Source: Bacteroides zoogleoformans
GTDB taxonomy: Bacteria > Bacteroidota > Bacteroidia > Bacteroidales > Bacteroidaceae
Length of the DNA stretch: 64,000 nucleotides
Reading direction: 5' to 3'
Assembly (NCBI RefSeq): GCF_002998435.1
Contig: NZ_CP027231.1
Span: 3,079,001-3,143,000, forward strand
Below the pieces are notes generated by a model. The model was not told the origin of the DNA. It worked only from the letters and a program-made list of their open reading frames with translations, and ran no database searches. The translations under genes and the position numbers were made by a program. Positions 44,154-53,533 of this stretch are shown piece by piece; the stretch's first letter is position 1; the number at the start of each line of letters is the position of its first letter.

Positions 44154-46193
44154 TCAGGAATTGGCATAGCTGTGCATGCCGCCTAAGACGTAATTCACTC
44201 CGAAATAGGTCATCAGAACCGTGAGGAAAAAAGCAATCATGCAGGCATGAAAGAAGAGGGGCCGTCTAAAGAGGCGCAGGCTGCGCGCATGGAAAGCGGC
44301 TCCATAGACCATGAATGTAATCAGTGCCCAAACCTCTTTCGGATCCCATGCCCAATAGCGTCCCCACGATACGTTTGCCCAAACGGCGCCGAGAAAGATG
44401 CCGGCGCCGAGAAAGAAAACAGCCGGGTAGAGCAACAGGCGACTGAGCAGCATCAGCCTCACGGCAGCACTGCGGAGACAGAATGCCAGCACTCCGTTCA
44501 ACATCATAAAAGCAAACAGGGCATAGGACATCATTATCGACGACACGTGCATGCTGAGCCAAGGCGAAACAAGCACGGGCATCAGCGGAGTTATCTGCGG
44601 ATTCATCTGCCCTAAGTGCGAAACAAGCAGGGCAAAGCCCGACAGCAGAAAGCCGAAAGGCAATGTGAACGGAAAACGCCGGCGAAACAGACAAGCCAGA
44701 AACAACGTACACAGGGCCATGAACTGCATGGTCTCGTAGCCGTTGCTCAAGGGTATGCGCCCGCCGATATACCACCGCAAGCCATATCCGAAGAGCTGAA
44801 AGAGAAAGGCTCCATAAAGGGCCGTGGAGAGAAAGAGATGTATAGGATGCGAAAGGGGGGCTTGCCCGCCGGCCGGAGAACGACGCAGACCGCAATAGAG
44901 CAGATAGAAGAACGCCAGCAGCCCGACCGCCAGATTAAACATGAAAAGCAGTTTGCTGAAAGGGATACGGTTGTAGAGCAACTCGGCGCGTATGCGAGTA
45001 TCTGAAATCGGCTGCACACTCCCGTCTCCGGGCAGGGGACGAATCAGCGTGCCGTTCTGGAGCATCAGTATCACCCCCACCTTTTCATCCGCTTCTATCA
45101 CCGCTTTTTCCAAAGATGTCATCGACCGGCGATAGTCCCGTTTTTCTTCCTGTAACTCTTGCAGGCGATAGTTCTGTCCGTCGAACAAATCGACAAGGCG
45201 TGCATAGGGCGACGTGAGGTGAAGCAAGCGGCGGAGCTCGGCATTCTTGATATAAATCATCGGTTCGTTTTTCCAGACTTCCGGACGCAGAAGCCATCCG
45301 CCGATTACCTGCTCGGGCGTCAAGCCGCCGTAAGTGGATTTGCCGGTGAGCTTCAGCAGGAAATCGCGCGCCAGCGTATTGAAAGGTACCACGCGATCGT
45401 GATAAATCACTTGCCGGGAGGCAAGGCTGTCGGCCCGGGTGCGCGACAATGCCGGAAGACTCCTTTTCTGTGCCTGCACCGCTCCTGCCAAACAGAATGA
45501 CAGACAGACGAACAGCCCTCCTTTCTTCAACAGCGGATGCCGGAGCAGCCGGCGAAACTCGCTCTTGCGACTGAAAAGCAGCCAAAGCATGGAGACTCCC
45601 AGTAATATATATCCTGAATAGGTCAGGCTTATCCCCCATGGGTCATAGTTCACCGCCAACCAGCTGCCCTGCATGTCTTCGTCGAACGAAGACTGGTAGA
45701 AGCGAAAGCCGGCACGAGAAAAGATGCGGTTCATGGAGACCGGCGGGGCGTCGTGGATGTAACTGATGTAGTCGGCCGGAGCATCTGTGCCGGGATAATA
45801 TTCAATCCGGAAGCTGTCTAAACGCAAGGTGAACGGCAACTCGACCGGCAGCCCGCTGTCCTGTTCCACATAGCTGTTTGCCTCATTGCCCACTGTGAGA
45901 TGCATGTAGCCTTTCTTTGCGGAAAGAAATGTAGTCATGGCTCCCGCCAGAATCACGATGAAAGAGGCGTGCAGCAGCAATACGGGAAGACGCAACCACA
46001 ACCGCTGCCGGAAAAACGTGACAACCGCCCCTGCGGCAAGTGCCCCCCAGAGAGAACAAAACCCGCCGGTATGATATATGTATTTTCCCACAAAATCAGT
46101 CCCGTGGCTTTGCTCCACAAAAGTGGTCACACCAAGCACGACCACTATGCAGGCGTATAGAGTTGCGAGAATCTTCTTCAACTTATTGTTCAT
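44154..46193 (-). CDS. ccsA: Fused ResB/CcsA cytochrome c assembly protein
   Basis: An inner-membrane haem-delivery and ligation protein of about 679 residues (System II). The ATG at 46193 was chosen; a longer frame would need a TTG overlapping the preceding stop. The N-terminal ResB-like half has several membrane segments and a periplasmic part (YMHLTVGNEANSYVEQ, GFRFYQSSFDEDMQG). The C-terminal CcsA half has the haem-handling motif WGRYWAWDPKEVWALITF and His-bearing loops (LLVSHLGQMN, SPWLSMHVSSIMMSYALF). It is last in a seven-gene cluster whose secreted products carry CXXCH motifs, which is a clear reason for its presence here. Confidence 0.92.
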   Translation of the reverse strand: MNNKLKKILATLYACIVVVLGVTTFVEQSHGTDFVGKYIYHTGGFCSLWGALAAGAVVTFFRQRLWLRLPVLLLHASFIVILAGAMTTFLSAKKGYMHLTVGNEANSYVEQDSGLPVELPFTLRLDSFRIEYYPGTDAPADYISYIHDAPPVSMNRIFSRAGFRFYQSSFDEDMQGSWLAVNYDPWGISLTYSGYILLGVSMLWLLFSRKSEFRRLLRHPLLKKGGLFVCLSFCLAGAVQAQKRSLPALSRTRADSLASRQVIYHDRVVPFNTLARDFLLKLTGKSTYGGLTPEQVIGGWLLRPEVWKNEPMIYIKNAELRRLLHLTSPYARLVDLFDGQNYRLQELQEEKRDYRRSMTSLEKAVIEADEKVGVILMLQNGTLIRPLPGDGSVQPISDTRIRAELLYNRIPFSKLLFMFNLAVGLLAFFYLLYCGLRRSPAGGQAPLSHPIHLFLSTALYGAFLFQLFGYGLRWYIGGRIPLSNGYETMQFMALCTLFLACLFRRRFPFTLPFGFLLSGFALLVSHLGQMNPQITPLMPVLVSPWLSMHVSSIMMSYALFAFMMLNGVLAFCLRSAAVRLMLLSRLLLYPAVFFLGAGIFLGAVWANVSWGRYWAWDPKEVWALITFMVYGAAFHARSLRLFRRPLFFHACMIAFFLTVLMTYFGVNYVLGGMHSYANS

Positions 46194-46210
46194 TGGCTGC
46201 ACGTTACCGT

Positions 46211-47368
46211 TCAATAAGGAGCAAACTCCTTATTCTCGAGAGCTTTGACGCCCATACATTCCATTTCTATCAACCAGCCCGGCCGGCAGACCGGAGCATG
46301 TACGAATACCATCGGAACAGTGGGAAAGCGATTGTCATACATCTGTTTGACCACCGTATAGTCGGCTATATCGCGCAAGTACACGATTATCTGCCCCAAA
46401 TCGTCGAAAGTGCAGTCGGCTTCCTTCAGCAGCGTCTCCACATTCTCCCACATACGCTCGGTCTGCTTGCGTATGTTGCCGGGGTGCACCACCTCTCCTT
46501 TATTATTGATGCTTGCAGTGCCGGAGATAAACACATGGCGGCGGTCGCCATAATCCACATACGTGCCGCGCTCGAAGCTGACACCATACTCGTATGTGGG
46601 GTTCAGATGCGTGGGTGCGTACAAGAAGCGAATCTGTCCCGGCTTCAGGCCGTCTACGGCGTATGTGTCCATCTGCACGGTCACTTTGGGGTCGGCATGA
46701 CGGCCACCGATGCCCGTACTGGCGATGTAGTGTGTCTTTTCCGTCAGATTCTGTGTGACGAATACCTCGTTGCGCGCCTTCACCACACCGGCATAGTTGA
46801 CATCCACGTTCTGCACAAAGAACCATGTACGTATGCAGTTGTCGGCCAGCTTGCAGCCTTGATCCATGAGTTGCATCACATATTCGTTCAGCAATAAGCG
46901 GGTCTGATACTCCGAGTTGGCGGCACGGTTGAAAGCACTTCCCCCCCAAAGATGCCGATAGGCTCCATGCCTTGCCTCGAATAATCCGTTGTGAAGCACC
47001 TGTGTGCGGACATCGGTCAGCAGATAAGCCCAAAGAGCAATCTTCGTACCATCCAGCGGCGGTTGTTCCACAACGGACAGTGCACAGTCCGAGCTTTCTG
47101 CCGTGAGTGCCAGCAACACGTCCGCCTGATTGGCGGCGTCGCTCAGGAAGTATCGCTTAAAGACGGCGACTGCACCGTGCAACTTGTCCTCGCGCAGCCG
47201 ATGATAAGCGTCGGTCACGGCTTTCAGCTGTTCCTCGTAGGTGTCGTCCCGGCGGGTGGCATGAATCATCACGTGATATTCCGATACTCCGCCCTCCATC
47301 TCATACCTGAAGATTTCGGTCAAGGAATTCTCTGATTGACAGATCTGTCGTTTCTCGCTATTGTTCAT
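46211..47368 (-). CDS. Chorismatase-like Rid-fold protein (two Rid-type halves)
   Basis: A cytosolic protein of 385 residues without signal peptide. The C-terminal half contains the Rid/chorismatase blocks HVFISGTASINNKGEVVHPG, RKQTERMWENVETLLKEAD, DLGQIIVYLRD and VFVHAPVCRPGWLIEMECMG. This order, with SGTAS and the CR-x-x-LIE tail, is closer to the FkbO/Hyg5/XanB2 chorismatase group than to simple RidA. The N-terminal half looks like a diverged second Rid domain. Its 3' end abuts ccsA. Inference: it may act on chorismate or a related acid, possibly for a quinone or redox cofactor. A plain imine deaminase is the alternative. Confidence 0.7.
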   Translation of the reverse strand: MNNSEKRQICQSENSLTEIFRYEMEGGVSEYHVMIHATRRDDTYEEQLKAVTDAYHRLREDKLHGAVAVFKRYFLSDAANQADVLLALTAESSDCALSVVEQPPLDGTKIALWAYLLTDVRTQVLHNGLFEARHGAYRHLWGGSAFNRAANSEYQTRLLLNEYVMQLMDQGCKLADNCIRTWFFVQNVDVNYAGVVKARNEVFVTQNLTEKTHYIASTGIGGRHADPKVTVQMDTYAVDGLKPGQIRFLYAPTHLNPTYEYGVSFERGTYVDYGDRRHVFISGTASINNKGEVVHPGNIRKQTERMWENVETLLKEADCTFDDLGQIIVYLRDIADYTVVKQMYDNRFPTVPMVFVHAPVCRPGWLIEMECMGVKALENKEFAPY

Positions 47369-47395
47369 AATCGATTGAAAATTAATAACCTTAAA

Positions 47396-48115
47396 CTACT
47401 CCTTGGCGCCATTGTTTATCCACACATCAATCAGGGTCAGCTTCTCCGGCTCTCCCGACAATATGTCCAGATGACCGTGAGCATCATGTCCTTCTTCGTT
47501 CAGCACCATGTGCAGGAAACTCTCTTCGGCCCTTCCGGGTTTCACGCGCAATATGCCACCATCTATGGCAGAAGGCACATTCACCAATCCTGCATAACTT
47601 TTTCCCTCCGTCAGAAACAATCCTCGGGCGGCAGAAGTGCTGACACCGTGACATGCGATGCACCGGGCGTTGAACACTTTCTGTACGGCTGCATACATGC
47701 CCACGTTCATTGTTCCCACATCCATCCGAATCGTATCGGAGACTGTTTTTATCGCATCCCCGGTCAAAGCGTAGAAGTCGACCACACTCTGCCGCAAACG
47801 GTTGGTGACGCAGAGTTTCAAAGAGATCACATTCTCGGGGACGCCGGAGAGCACCAGCTGCACAGCCTTTCCGTCCGAACTTGCAGAAAGAGACTTGGAC
47901 ACAACGGAATAGCTGTCGCCTTCCTCGAAACCGGCCAGCACGACATCATATCCCGATGCCCAACTGTTGATGCCGCTGATTGTTCCTGTCAGTTTCACCA
48001 CACGTCCTTTCGGTGTCACCACCACTTCTTTCTCATGGATGCGGCCTTCGTCGCATGAAGAAAGAAGCACGGCGGAGATCCAATAAGCAGCAAAGAAAAT
48101 AAAATTCTTCTTCAT
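47396..48115 (-). CDS. Mono-haem c-type cytochrome lipoprotein
   Basis: An exported lipoprotein of about 239 residues; the start at 48115 gives MKKNFIFFAAYWISAVLLSSC with acylated Cys21. An N-terminal beta-sandwich-like domain (RVVKLTGTISGINSWASGYD, VQLVLSGVPENVISLKL) is followed by a short cytochrome c-like segment. That segment has one haem site, RCIACHG (Cys152, Cys155, His156), in the context VQKVFNARCIACHG, with later GHLDILSGEPEKLTLIDVWI typical of PSD1-like or planctomycete-type cytochromes. It lies between a porin gene and the chorismatase-like gene and should depend on the CcsA encoded downstream. Confidence 0.83.
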   Translation of the reverse strand: MKKNFIFFAAYWISAVLLSSCDEGRIHEKEVVVTPKGRVVKLTGTISGINSWASGYDVVLAGFEEGDSYSVVSKSLSASSDGKAVQLVLSGVPENVISLKLCVTNRLRQSVVDFYALTGDAIKTVSDTIRMDVGTMNVGMYAAVQKVFNARCIACHGVSTSAARGLFLTEGKSYAGLVNVPSAIDGGILRVKPGRAEESFLHMVLNEEGHDAHGHLDILSGEPEKLTLIDVWINNGAKE

Positions 48116-48141
48116 AAGCATCATCTTTTCCACTGATATTT

Positions 48142-49356
48142 TCAGAAAGTGTACTGAAGCATGACGGTTGCACAGTGCGTAGCCAGTCCGAGGTTGTCGT
48201 TGTCACGGTCGAGCTGCGTGTCGTGCCCCCAACGGGCCACATACTGATACATGGCCTGCAACTTCAGGTTGCATCCTTTGAAGAAGTAGTTCATTCCTAC
48301 GGCTGGCATATTGAGGAACCCGTCATCATCCGTTCCGTTACGGTTGAAGACATCATAGCGCAGAGCAAGCTGCGTACGGGGAGCGACAAAATAACCGCCT
48401 TGCACATACCCGCCCAGATAGTTGTATTTCCGGTGTATCTTCTGGCGTTTTGTAAAACCTACATTCATGTAATACGCCTCGGCAGCCAGATAAAGCTTGT
48501 TCTTCAGCATGGCAAACTCCAGACCTACCCGTGTGTCGTTCGTACTCTCGTTTTCACTCTCCACATTGATAGAGCCGGACACGCCGAACAGAATCTTATC
48601 TTCGTGCAGGCGGTTGGGATTGCCTTGTGTGGAAGGCATCACACCTTTGGGCATATACGTCAGACGTCCGGCATAGAGCAGAGACGGGATGTGCCAGTCG
48701 TCACTGAAAGTCTTTGTAGAGGTATTTACGGAAGCTCCCGTTCCATTGAACAGGCCCGCTTCATAGCCGAACTTGTCGGCAAGCAGTCCATGAATTTCCA
48801 CACCCAAGTCAAAGCCTGTACCTATGTTCGGGGTGACGGCATTCAAAGAGTGAGGCAGGATGACGGGCGATGTCAACGAAAGAGGCAGGCGCGGAAGAAG
48901 CGTTTCGCCCAGCGTCGTCAGGTAGGCATGCGAAAAGGGGGTCTTGAATTTTCCCACCCGGACAGCCAATTGCTTATTCATCTGCACGTCGAACCATGCC
49001 TGTTGAAGCAAAGCGCCGCCACCGGCAGCCGCGTTGATGGAAAGATTGAAAGCCACCTTTCCGAAAGCCTTGCCCGTGAATCCCAGCACGGCATAAGGAA
49101 TGGAGAAGCCTGAGTTGGCCACGTTATCCTGGTTGTATGCCTTGTCCAACCCTTCATCGTCATACCAGTTGAAATTGGCGGAAGTCTGTACTAACAAGTA
49201 AGGTTTGAAAACGAAATCTCCCTTCTTGGTTTCGATGGTAAATCCTTCACGTCCCGCCAACGATACTACACCGTTATCTGTATCTTCTTCGTGTTGCGCC
49301 ATGACACTCAATGGCATCATCATCGTCAGTACAACTCCTATTATCAAATTCTTCAT
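48142..49356 (-). CDS. Outer-membrane porin (OprP/OprO-like), second of the cluster
   Basis: A protein of 404 residues with signal MKNLIIGVVLTMMMPLSVMAQ and a run of alternating strands ending in the C-terminal aromatic pattern CATVMLQYTF, typical of outer-membrane beta-barrels. Internal marks are RVGKFKTPFSHAYLTTLGE and FDLGVEIHGLLADKFGYEAGLFNGTG, as in phosphate-selective-porin-type families. The transported solute cannot be read. 26 bp separate it from the cytochrome lipoprotein gene and 29 bp from the di-haem oxidoreductase gene. Confidence 0.83.
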   Translation of the reverse strand: MKNLIIGVVLTMMMPLSVMAQHEEDTDNGVVSLAGREGFTIETKKGDFVFKPYLLVQTSANFNWYDDEGLDKAYNQDNVANSGFSIPYAVLGFTGKAFGKVAFNLSINAAAGGGALLQQAWFDVQMNKQLAVRVGKFKTPFSHAYLTTLGETLLPRLPLSLTSPVILPHSLNAVTPNIGTGFDLGVEIHGLLADKFGYEAGLFNGTGASVNTSTKTFSDDWHIPSLLYAGRLTYMPKGVMPSTQGNPNRLHEDKILFGVSGSINVESENESTNDTRVGLEFAMLKNKLYLAAEAYYMNVGFTKRQKIHRKYNYLGGYVQGGYFVAPRTQLALRYDVFNRNGTDDDGFLNMPAVGMNYFFKGCNLKLQAMYQYVARWGHDTQLDRDNDNLGLATHCATVMLQYTF

Positions 49357-49385
49357 TGTTACTCTTCTGTTTGTATAAATTGTTA

Positions 49386-50819
49386 TTAAAGTGATTTCAA
49401 GAAAGCAATCAGTGCGTCGCGGTCTTTCTTACTCATGTTCTTGAATAAATTTTTGGAGGCCTCGCCTTCGCCCCCGTGCCACATGATGGCTTCCACAAAA
49501 TTGCGGGCGCGGCCGTCGTGCAGGAAGTAGGTGTGCCCGTTTACCCTTTCCTGAAGGCCGATGCCCCACAGCGGAGTGGTTCGCCATTCGTTTCCACGGG
49601 CCAAGCCGCTCACATAGTTATCGTTCAGTCCCACGCCCATAATCTCCGAGCCCATGTCGTGGAGCAGGTAGTCGGAATAAGGGTGGATGGTCTGGCTGCC
49701 TAACCACGGCAGTTGCGTTCCGTTCAGCAAAGTAGTGCCGCGCGGTTTGGTGTGCAGCGTGGTCACATGGCACAAGTGGCATTTTGCCTTATAGAAGTTC
49801 TGCTCGCCCTTGATGACTTCCGGGTCGTTCACATTGCGGCGGGCAGGTACACTGAGGCTTTGCAGATACATGTCCACATTTTCCATGTCTTCCGTCGATA
49901 CGTCCAGACGGTCATACGCCAACCCCATCATGCTGCCTTGATTCACCTGAGCCTGCCCTTCGCATATTTCTTCGGGATAACGGCTGTTGGTCACGCCCAT
50001 ATCGCTGGAGAAACCAAGTTCTACCGTGAGGTCGGCATGCTGCGCCTTGTTGCCCGACAGACCCAAGCTCCTGACTCCCCTTTCCATGATGTAGTTGCAG
50101 CGTCCGCTGATGCCGTATTCCGGGTAGTTGCTCTTGGCGGCAAGCGCCTCTATTTCCTTGGGGTCGAGCGCCATCATTTGTCCCATGCCTACATGACGAA
50201 GAGGGATGCGCACCGTGCAGAAGAGGTCTTCAGGTCGGATGCTGTCGGCATACCACTCGGTAATCTTGTAGGTGGGTTTACAGAGTTCATATTCTTCGCC
50301 GTCGGGGAATCTGAACTTCTCATACGTATATTCCACTTTCAGCTTGCCTTCAGCCTTTACGCCGTAAATGGCCTGGTCGTGGAGTACCCGTCCGTAGTCT
50401 TGGAAGAAAGCGCCGTTCTTGCGCGTGATGTAAACCAGCATGGAAGAGAAACCGGTACTGCCCGAGCCTCCCTCCGTCCATAACGTGGGTTTGGTGCGGC
50501 CGGCATTGCGATGGCAACTGCCGCAGGAGTAGCCCGCATAGACCGGGCCCAAACCTCCCCCCATGCCATTGTCGCTTGTGCGGACATCGTCATACAGTCT
50601 GTCTCCCATGTTGAAGCGGTGGTCATAGATACCCGTTATCCAGTCGGAAGGTGTATCAAAAGCAATGGAGGAGCTCAGGAAATTGGTTGCAGTCCCGGCA
50701 GACAAGGCAAATCCCGAGGGAACTTCTATGTCCTGCGCCTCGATGCCGTCGTCGTCACAGGCACTGAAAGCCAACAAACCCGAAAGGAGAAATGAATATT
50801 TGAAGATTTTAATCATCAT
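49386..50819 (-). CDS. Di-haem oxidoreductase (DUF1111, DHOR type) lipoprotein
   Basis: A secreted protein of 477 residues with lipobox FSACDD (Cys21). Two c-haem sites are visible: CGSCH (Cys99-His103, in YAGYSCGSCHRNAGRTKP) and CHLCH (Cys347-His351). The C-terminal half has the family marks HPYSDYLLHDMGSEIMG, RGNEWRTTPLWGIGLQE and YFLHDGRARNFVEAIMWHGGE. These match the MauG/CcpA-like di-haem peroxidase superfamily branch found beside imelysins. Expected location is the periplasm or outer membrane; the substrate is unproven. It stands between the imelysin and porin genes. Confidence 0.93.
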   Translation of the reverse strand: MMIKIFKYSFLLSGLLAFSACDDDGIEAQDIEVPSGFALSAGTATNFLSSSIAFDTPSDWITGIYDHRFNMGDRLYDDVRTSDNGMGGGLGPVYAGYSCGSCHRNAGRTKPTLWTEGGSGSTGFSSMLVYITRKNGAFFQDYGRVLHDQAIYGVKAEGKLKVEYTYEKFRFPDGEEYELCKPTYKITEWYADSIRPEDLFCTVRIPLRHVGMGQMMALDPKEIEALAAKSNYPEYGISGRCNYIMERGVRSLGLSGNKAQHADLTVELGFSSDMGVTNSRYPEEICEGQAQVNQGSMMGLAYDRLDVSTEDMENVDMYLQSLSVPARRNVNDPEVIKGEQNFYKAKCHLCHVTTLHTKPRGTTLLNGTQLPWLGSQTIHPYSDYLLHDMGSEIMGVGLNDNYVSGLARGNEWRTTPLWGIGLQERVNGHTYFLHDGRARNFVEAIMWHGGEGEASKNLFKNMSKKDRDALIAFLKSL

Positions 50820-50921
50820 ACATTAGTCACTTTATGAAAACAAAAGATACAAACACAGCAAAAGTAAAGGAAGGATTATCTAAATCCGACCCTTACTTTC
50901 ATTTTTTTCAAGAGAAGGCAG

Positions 50922-52064
50922 TTACTTGATTACTCGAGCCTTCCCATCTTTGAATATGAGGAACTCCAATGTATGGAAGCCACGCAAAGACTGAGTCTTT
51001 GCTATCTTTTTATCATCTTCGTCGTATTCGCCGGTCCAGTCGAGGTCACCGAAGCTGGCTTTTTCCAATACCTGAACGATACCTGCCTGATCCAATGGCC
51101 AGCTGTCCATATTAGGGTCGAGTCCTCTGTCGGCTACGGGGCCGAACAAGAATGCTTCACTGGTTTCCCACGGTTCACGAGCCACCAACCATTGTGCGGC
51201 GCACGCATTCATAGCGGCTTGTGACGGTGCCTTTTGGAAAGCCACCACAGCTTCGTAAAGCTTCGTGTTCTCTCTCTTTAAGTCGGCATAAGTAGGCAAC
51301 ACCACCACATCTACGTAATCTGTGACGACAGGCTTCAAGACCTCTTCGGACAATTTTGCGGCGGCAGGTTTCAATTTGTTCTTCAAAATCTCCGCCAATG
51401 CCTGACAAGCTTTCGACGCTTCCCGTGCCTCAGCACTTGCGATGTTATTGCGGAAAGGAGCAGGAATAGCCCAAATCTTATCGGCTGCATTCGTTATGGC
51501 ATTCTTCACTTCGGTGTCCAAAGCCGGATTGACTGCGGCAATGGCCTTGGAAAGAGACTTCTCGCTGATGCTTCCATTGCGAGTGCCATAATAGGCATTG
51601 CGGATAGAATAAATATTATTGCGGTAGTCTTCGCGAGAGTGCCAGCTATACCAAGATTCCACGGCATACAATGCCTTCTCGGTCTTTCCATCGACGTATA
51701 AATCATACGGGTCGCCGATTTTGGCGCCTCCTACTTCATTGGCAATATCCCAACATCCGTCGATAAGGTTCTCTACCGATTTCCCGAAAGTATTTCCTTC
51801 TGCAACGGGATTCTTAAACAACTCGGCATAAGGTTTCCCTCCTTTATAAGATTTACTCCAGTCATCGTACAAGTCGTTTGCATCTTGCTGCAAGCGCAGA
51901 GCTACCTGCACCATATACTTGCCCCAGTTTTCGGCATTCGCACTTGAATAGTCGATATTCGCAATCTTCGTGTATTCGCTTTCATTGTCGTCACTGCCAC
52001 AAGACACGGTTGTGAAGGACAGTCCCAAAGCGAGGGACGTTACAAGCCAAACATTCTTTTTCAT
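50922..52064 (-). CDS. Imelysin-family lipoprotein with C-terminal GxHxxE
   Basis: A helical exported protein of 380 residues, lipobox TVSC (acylated Cys22). It has ESWYSWHSREDYRNNIYSI in the first half and REPWETSEAFLFGPVADRG and MDSWPLDQAGI late. The family motif GFHTLE comes just before the end (Gly362, His364, Glu367). Imelysins are iron-regulated periplasmic proteins with a metal-site-like motif but uncertain protease activity. In the better-known members the same blocks occur in the first half, so this version looks circularly permuted. It follows the first porin gene by 33 bp. Confidence 0.92.
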   Translation of the reverse strand: MKKNVWLVTSLALGLSFTTVSCGSDDNESEYTKIANIDYSSANAENWGKYMVQVALRLQQDANDLYDDWSKSYKGGKPYAELFKNPVAEGNTFGKSVENLIDGCWDIANEVGGAKIGDPYDLYVDGKTEKALYAVESWYSWHSREDYRNNIYSIRNAYYGTRNGSISEKSLSKAIAAVNPALDTEVKNAITNAADKIWAIPAPFRNNIASAEAREASKACQALAEILKNKLKPAAAKLSEEVLKPVVTDYVDVVVLPTYADLKRENTKLYEAVVAFQKAPSQAAMNACAAQWLVAREPWETSEAFLFGPVADRGLDPNMDSWPLDQAGIVQVLEKASFGDLDWTGEYDEDDKKIAKTQSLRGFHTLEFLIFKDGKARVIK

Positions 52065-52097
52065 TTTTCTGAACAGTATTTATAATTATGGATTCTT

Positions 52098-53480
52098 TCA
52101 TTTCTTGATGAACCAGCCTACATAGGCCACGCCGATGGAGAACTCATTCTCTCCTGTATACTTTCCTTTCTTAAAGACCTTGTCCGTACCTATCCGGCGG
52201 GCTGCATAGTCCGCTTTCACCACCAGATTGGGCAGGGCAAACCAATTAAGGCCTACCGACCACTTGCTCACTTGGCAACGTTTGTCCACCGTATAAGACC
52301 CTTCGCCCTTCTCCTGCGGATTGAAGTATTCATAACGGGCATACGGATAAATAACCGGGCAATGCTTGCTCGAAAGGAGGGCACTCAGGTTGACGCCCGC
52401 CTCTACGCCATAACAGATTGCCTCTTTGGCAAGGTTCCTCATGGCTCCGTGATAATAGCCCGAAGCATTGGGCAGCGAAACATTGCCGATGGCGTTGGAG
52501 TTCTCCACCGTGCCGGAAATCAGATTGGCGCGAGCCGTGACGTACTTATTCTTATACTGTGCGTCCACCGAATAGATGGTGACGGCAGAACGCCCTACGC
52601 TGGAGTATTTGTAACGCTTGTCGGCGTTGGCCGTCACGTCGTTGCAATAGTAGAAAGAGGCGCCGACGCGCAGACCGCGGATTCCTCTGTAGTCCAGCCG
52701 CGCCACGTAGGCGGGCGACGTAAAGTTGTCGACCTCGAAAAGTCCTTGTTTCCCTCCTTTCACCCAATAGTCGCGGCCGAAGCCGTCGGCATTCAAGCCG
52801 GTAACCACCATCGCTTGATAATCGAACGTGGCATAGCCGCGTCCCACCGTACCGAAAGCCGCCAAGCCGGTTTCGTGCCAGGTAGAAGGGATGATGGTGG
52901 TTTCTCCTTCGGGACGATAGGTGCCGAAGAAATTGATTGGTTCGTGATGCGCATTCGTCAGCCCTACGGGGACAATCATGTGGCCGGCACGCAGGTTGAA
53001 CGAACGGTGTATCAGTCGGGTGACATGGAACTGCTCGAGAGCCACTTCTCCACCCTTTTCCATCTCCGTCTCATATTCTCCGTTCTCGGCATTCTCCAGT
53101 TCCATCTCGGTGCCTACGCCTCCGGCCTCGAACTCTATCTCGGCTCCCAGTATCCACTTCGGGCTGAACTTATAGTCCAAAGCAAGCACAAATCGGGGGA
53201 TGGCAATCGTGTTTCTGTTTTCTTTGGAGTTGCCGGCCGGCCCGCCGAAACGGTTGATGCCGTAGTCCTTGAAGCTCGCCACCATCTCGCCGTATCCGCC
53301 GAAACGGAACGAACGATAGTCTTCGTCTTCCGCGGCCAACTCTTTTTTCTGCTCCTTGGGGGTCGGTGTTTCCGTGTTTACTTCCGTGGGAACCTCTTTC
53401 TTCTCATCCGGCTCACCTGCCTGTAAGGCATTGACAGATAATGAGAAACACAAGGCAAATAATCCTACTCTTTTTTTCAT
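52098..53480 (-). CDS. Outer-membrane porin, first gene of the imelysin/cytochrome cluster
   Basis: A protein of 460 residues with signal MKKRVGLFALCFSLSVNALQAG, a charged linker rich in Glu, Lys and Thr-Pro, and then a beta-barrel beginning SFRFGGYGEMVASFKDYG. It ends NEFSIGVAYVGWFIKK, slightly beyond the usual terminal aromatic. A long series of paired strands (LRAGHMIVPVGLTNAHHEP, WHETGLAAFGTVGRGYATF) fits the OprO/P-like porin families. As first gene it probably sets the transcription unit; a TTG-N21-TACCCTTG element lies just upstream. Confidence 0.82.
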   Translation of the reverse strand: MKKRVGLFALCFSLSVNALQAGEPDEKKEVPTEVNTETPTPKEQKKELAAEDEDYRSFRFGGYGEMVASFKDYGINRFGGPAGNSKENRNTIAIPRFVLALDYKFSPKWILGAEIEFEAGGVGTEMELENAENGEYETEMEKGGEVALEQFHVTRLIHRSFNLRAGHMIVPVGLTNAHHEPINFFGTYRPEGETTIIPSTWHETGLAAFGTVGRGYATFDYQAMVVTGLNADGFGRDYWVKGGKQGLFEVDNFTSPAYVARLDYRGIRGLRVGASFYYCNDVTANADKRYKYSSVGRSAVTIYSVDAQYKNKYVTARANLISGTVENSNAIGNVSLPNASGYYHGAMRNLAKEAICYGVEAGVNLSALLSSKHCPVIYPYARYEYFNPQEKGEGSYTVDKRCQVSKWSVGLNWFALPNLVVKADYAARRIGTDKVFKKGKYTGENEFSIGVAYVGWFIKK

Positions 53481-53501
53481 TTTTAACCTTAATTTGTGGG
53501 G

Positions 53502-53533
53502 GCAAGGGTAGGAGGTGTCGAAAAGAGAGACAA
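53502..53533 (-). promoter_or_regulatory. Possible promoter of the imelysin/cytochrome cluster
   Basis: On the minus strand TTG (53531-53533), 21 nt, then TACCCTTG (53502-53509). The -7 element differs from TAnnTTTG at one position. It is 22 nt upstream of the first porin ATG. I see no obvious Fur-type palindrome nearby. Confidence 0.4.
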
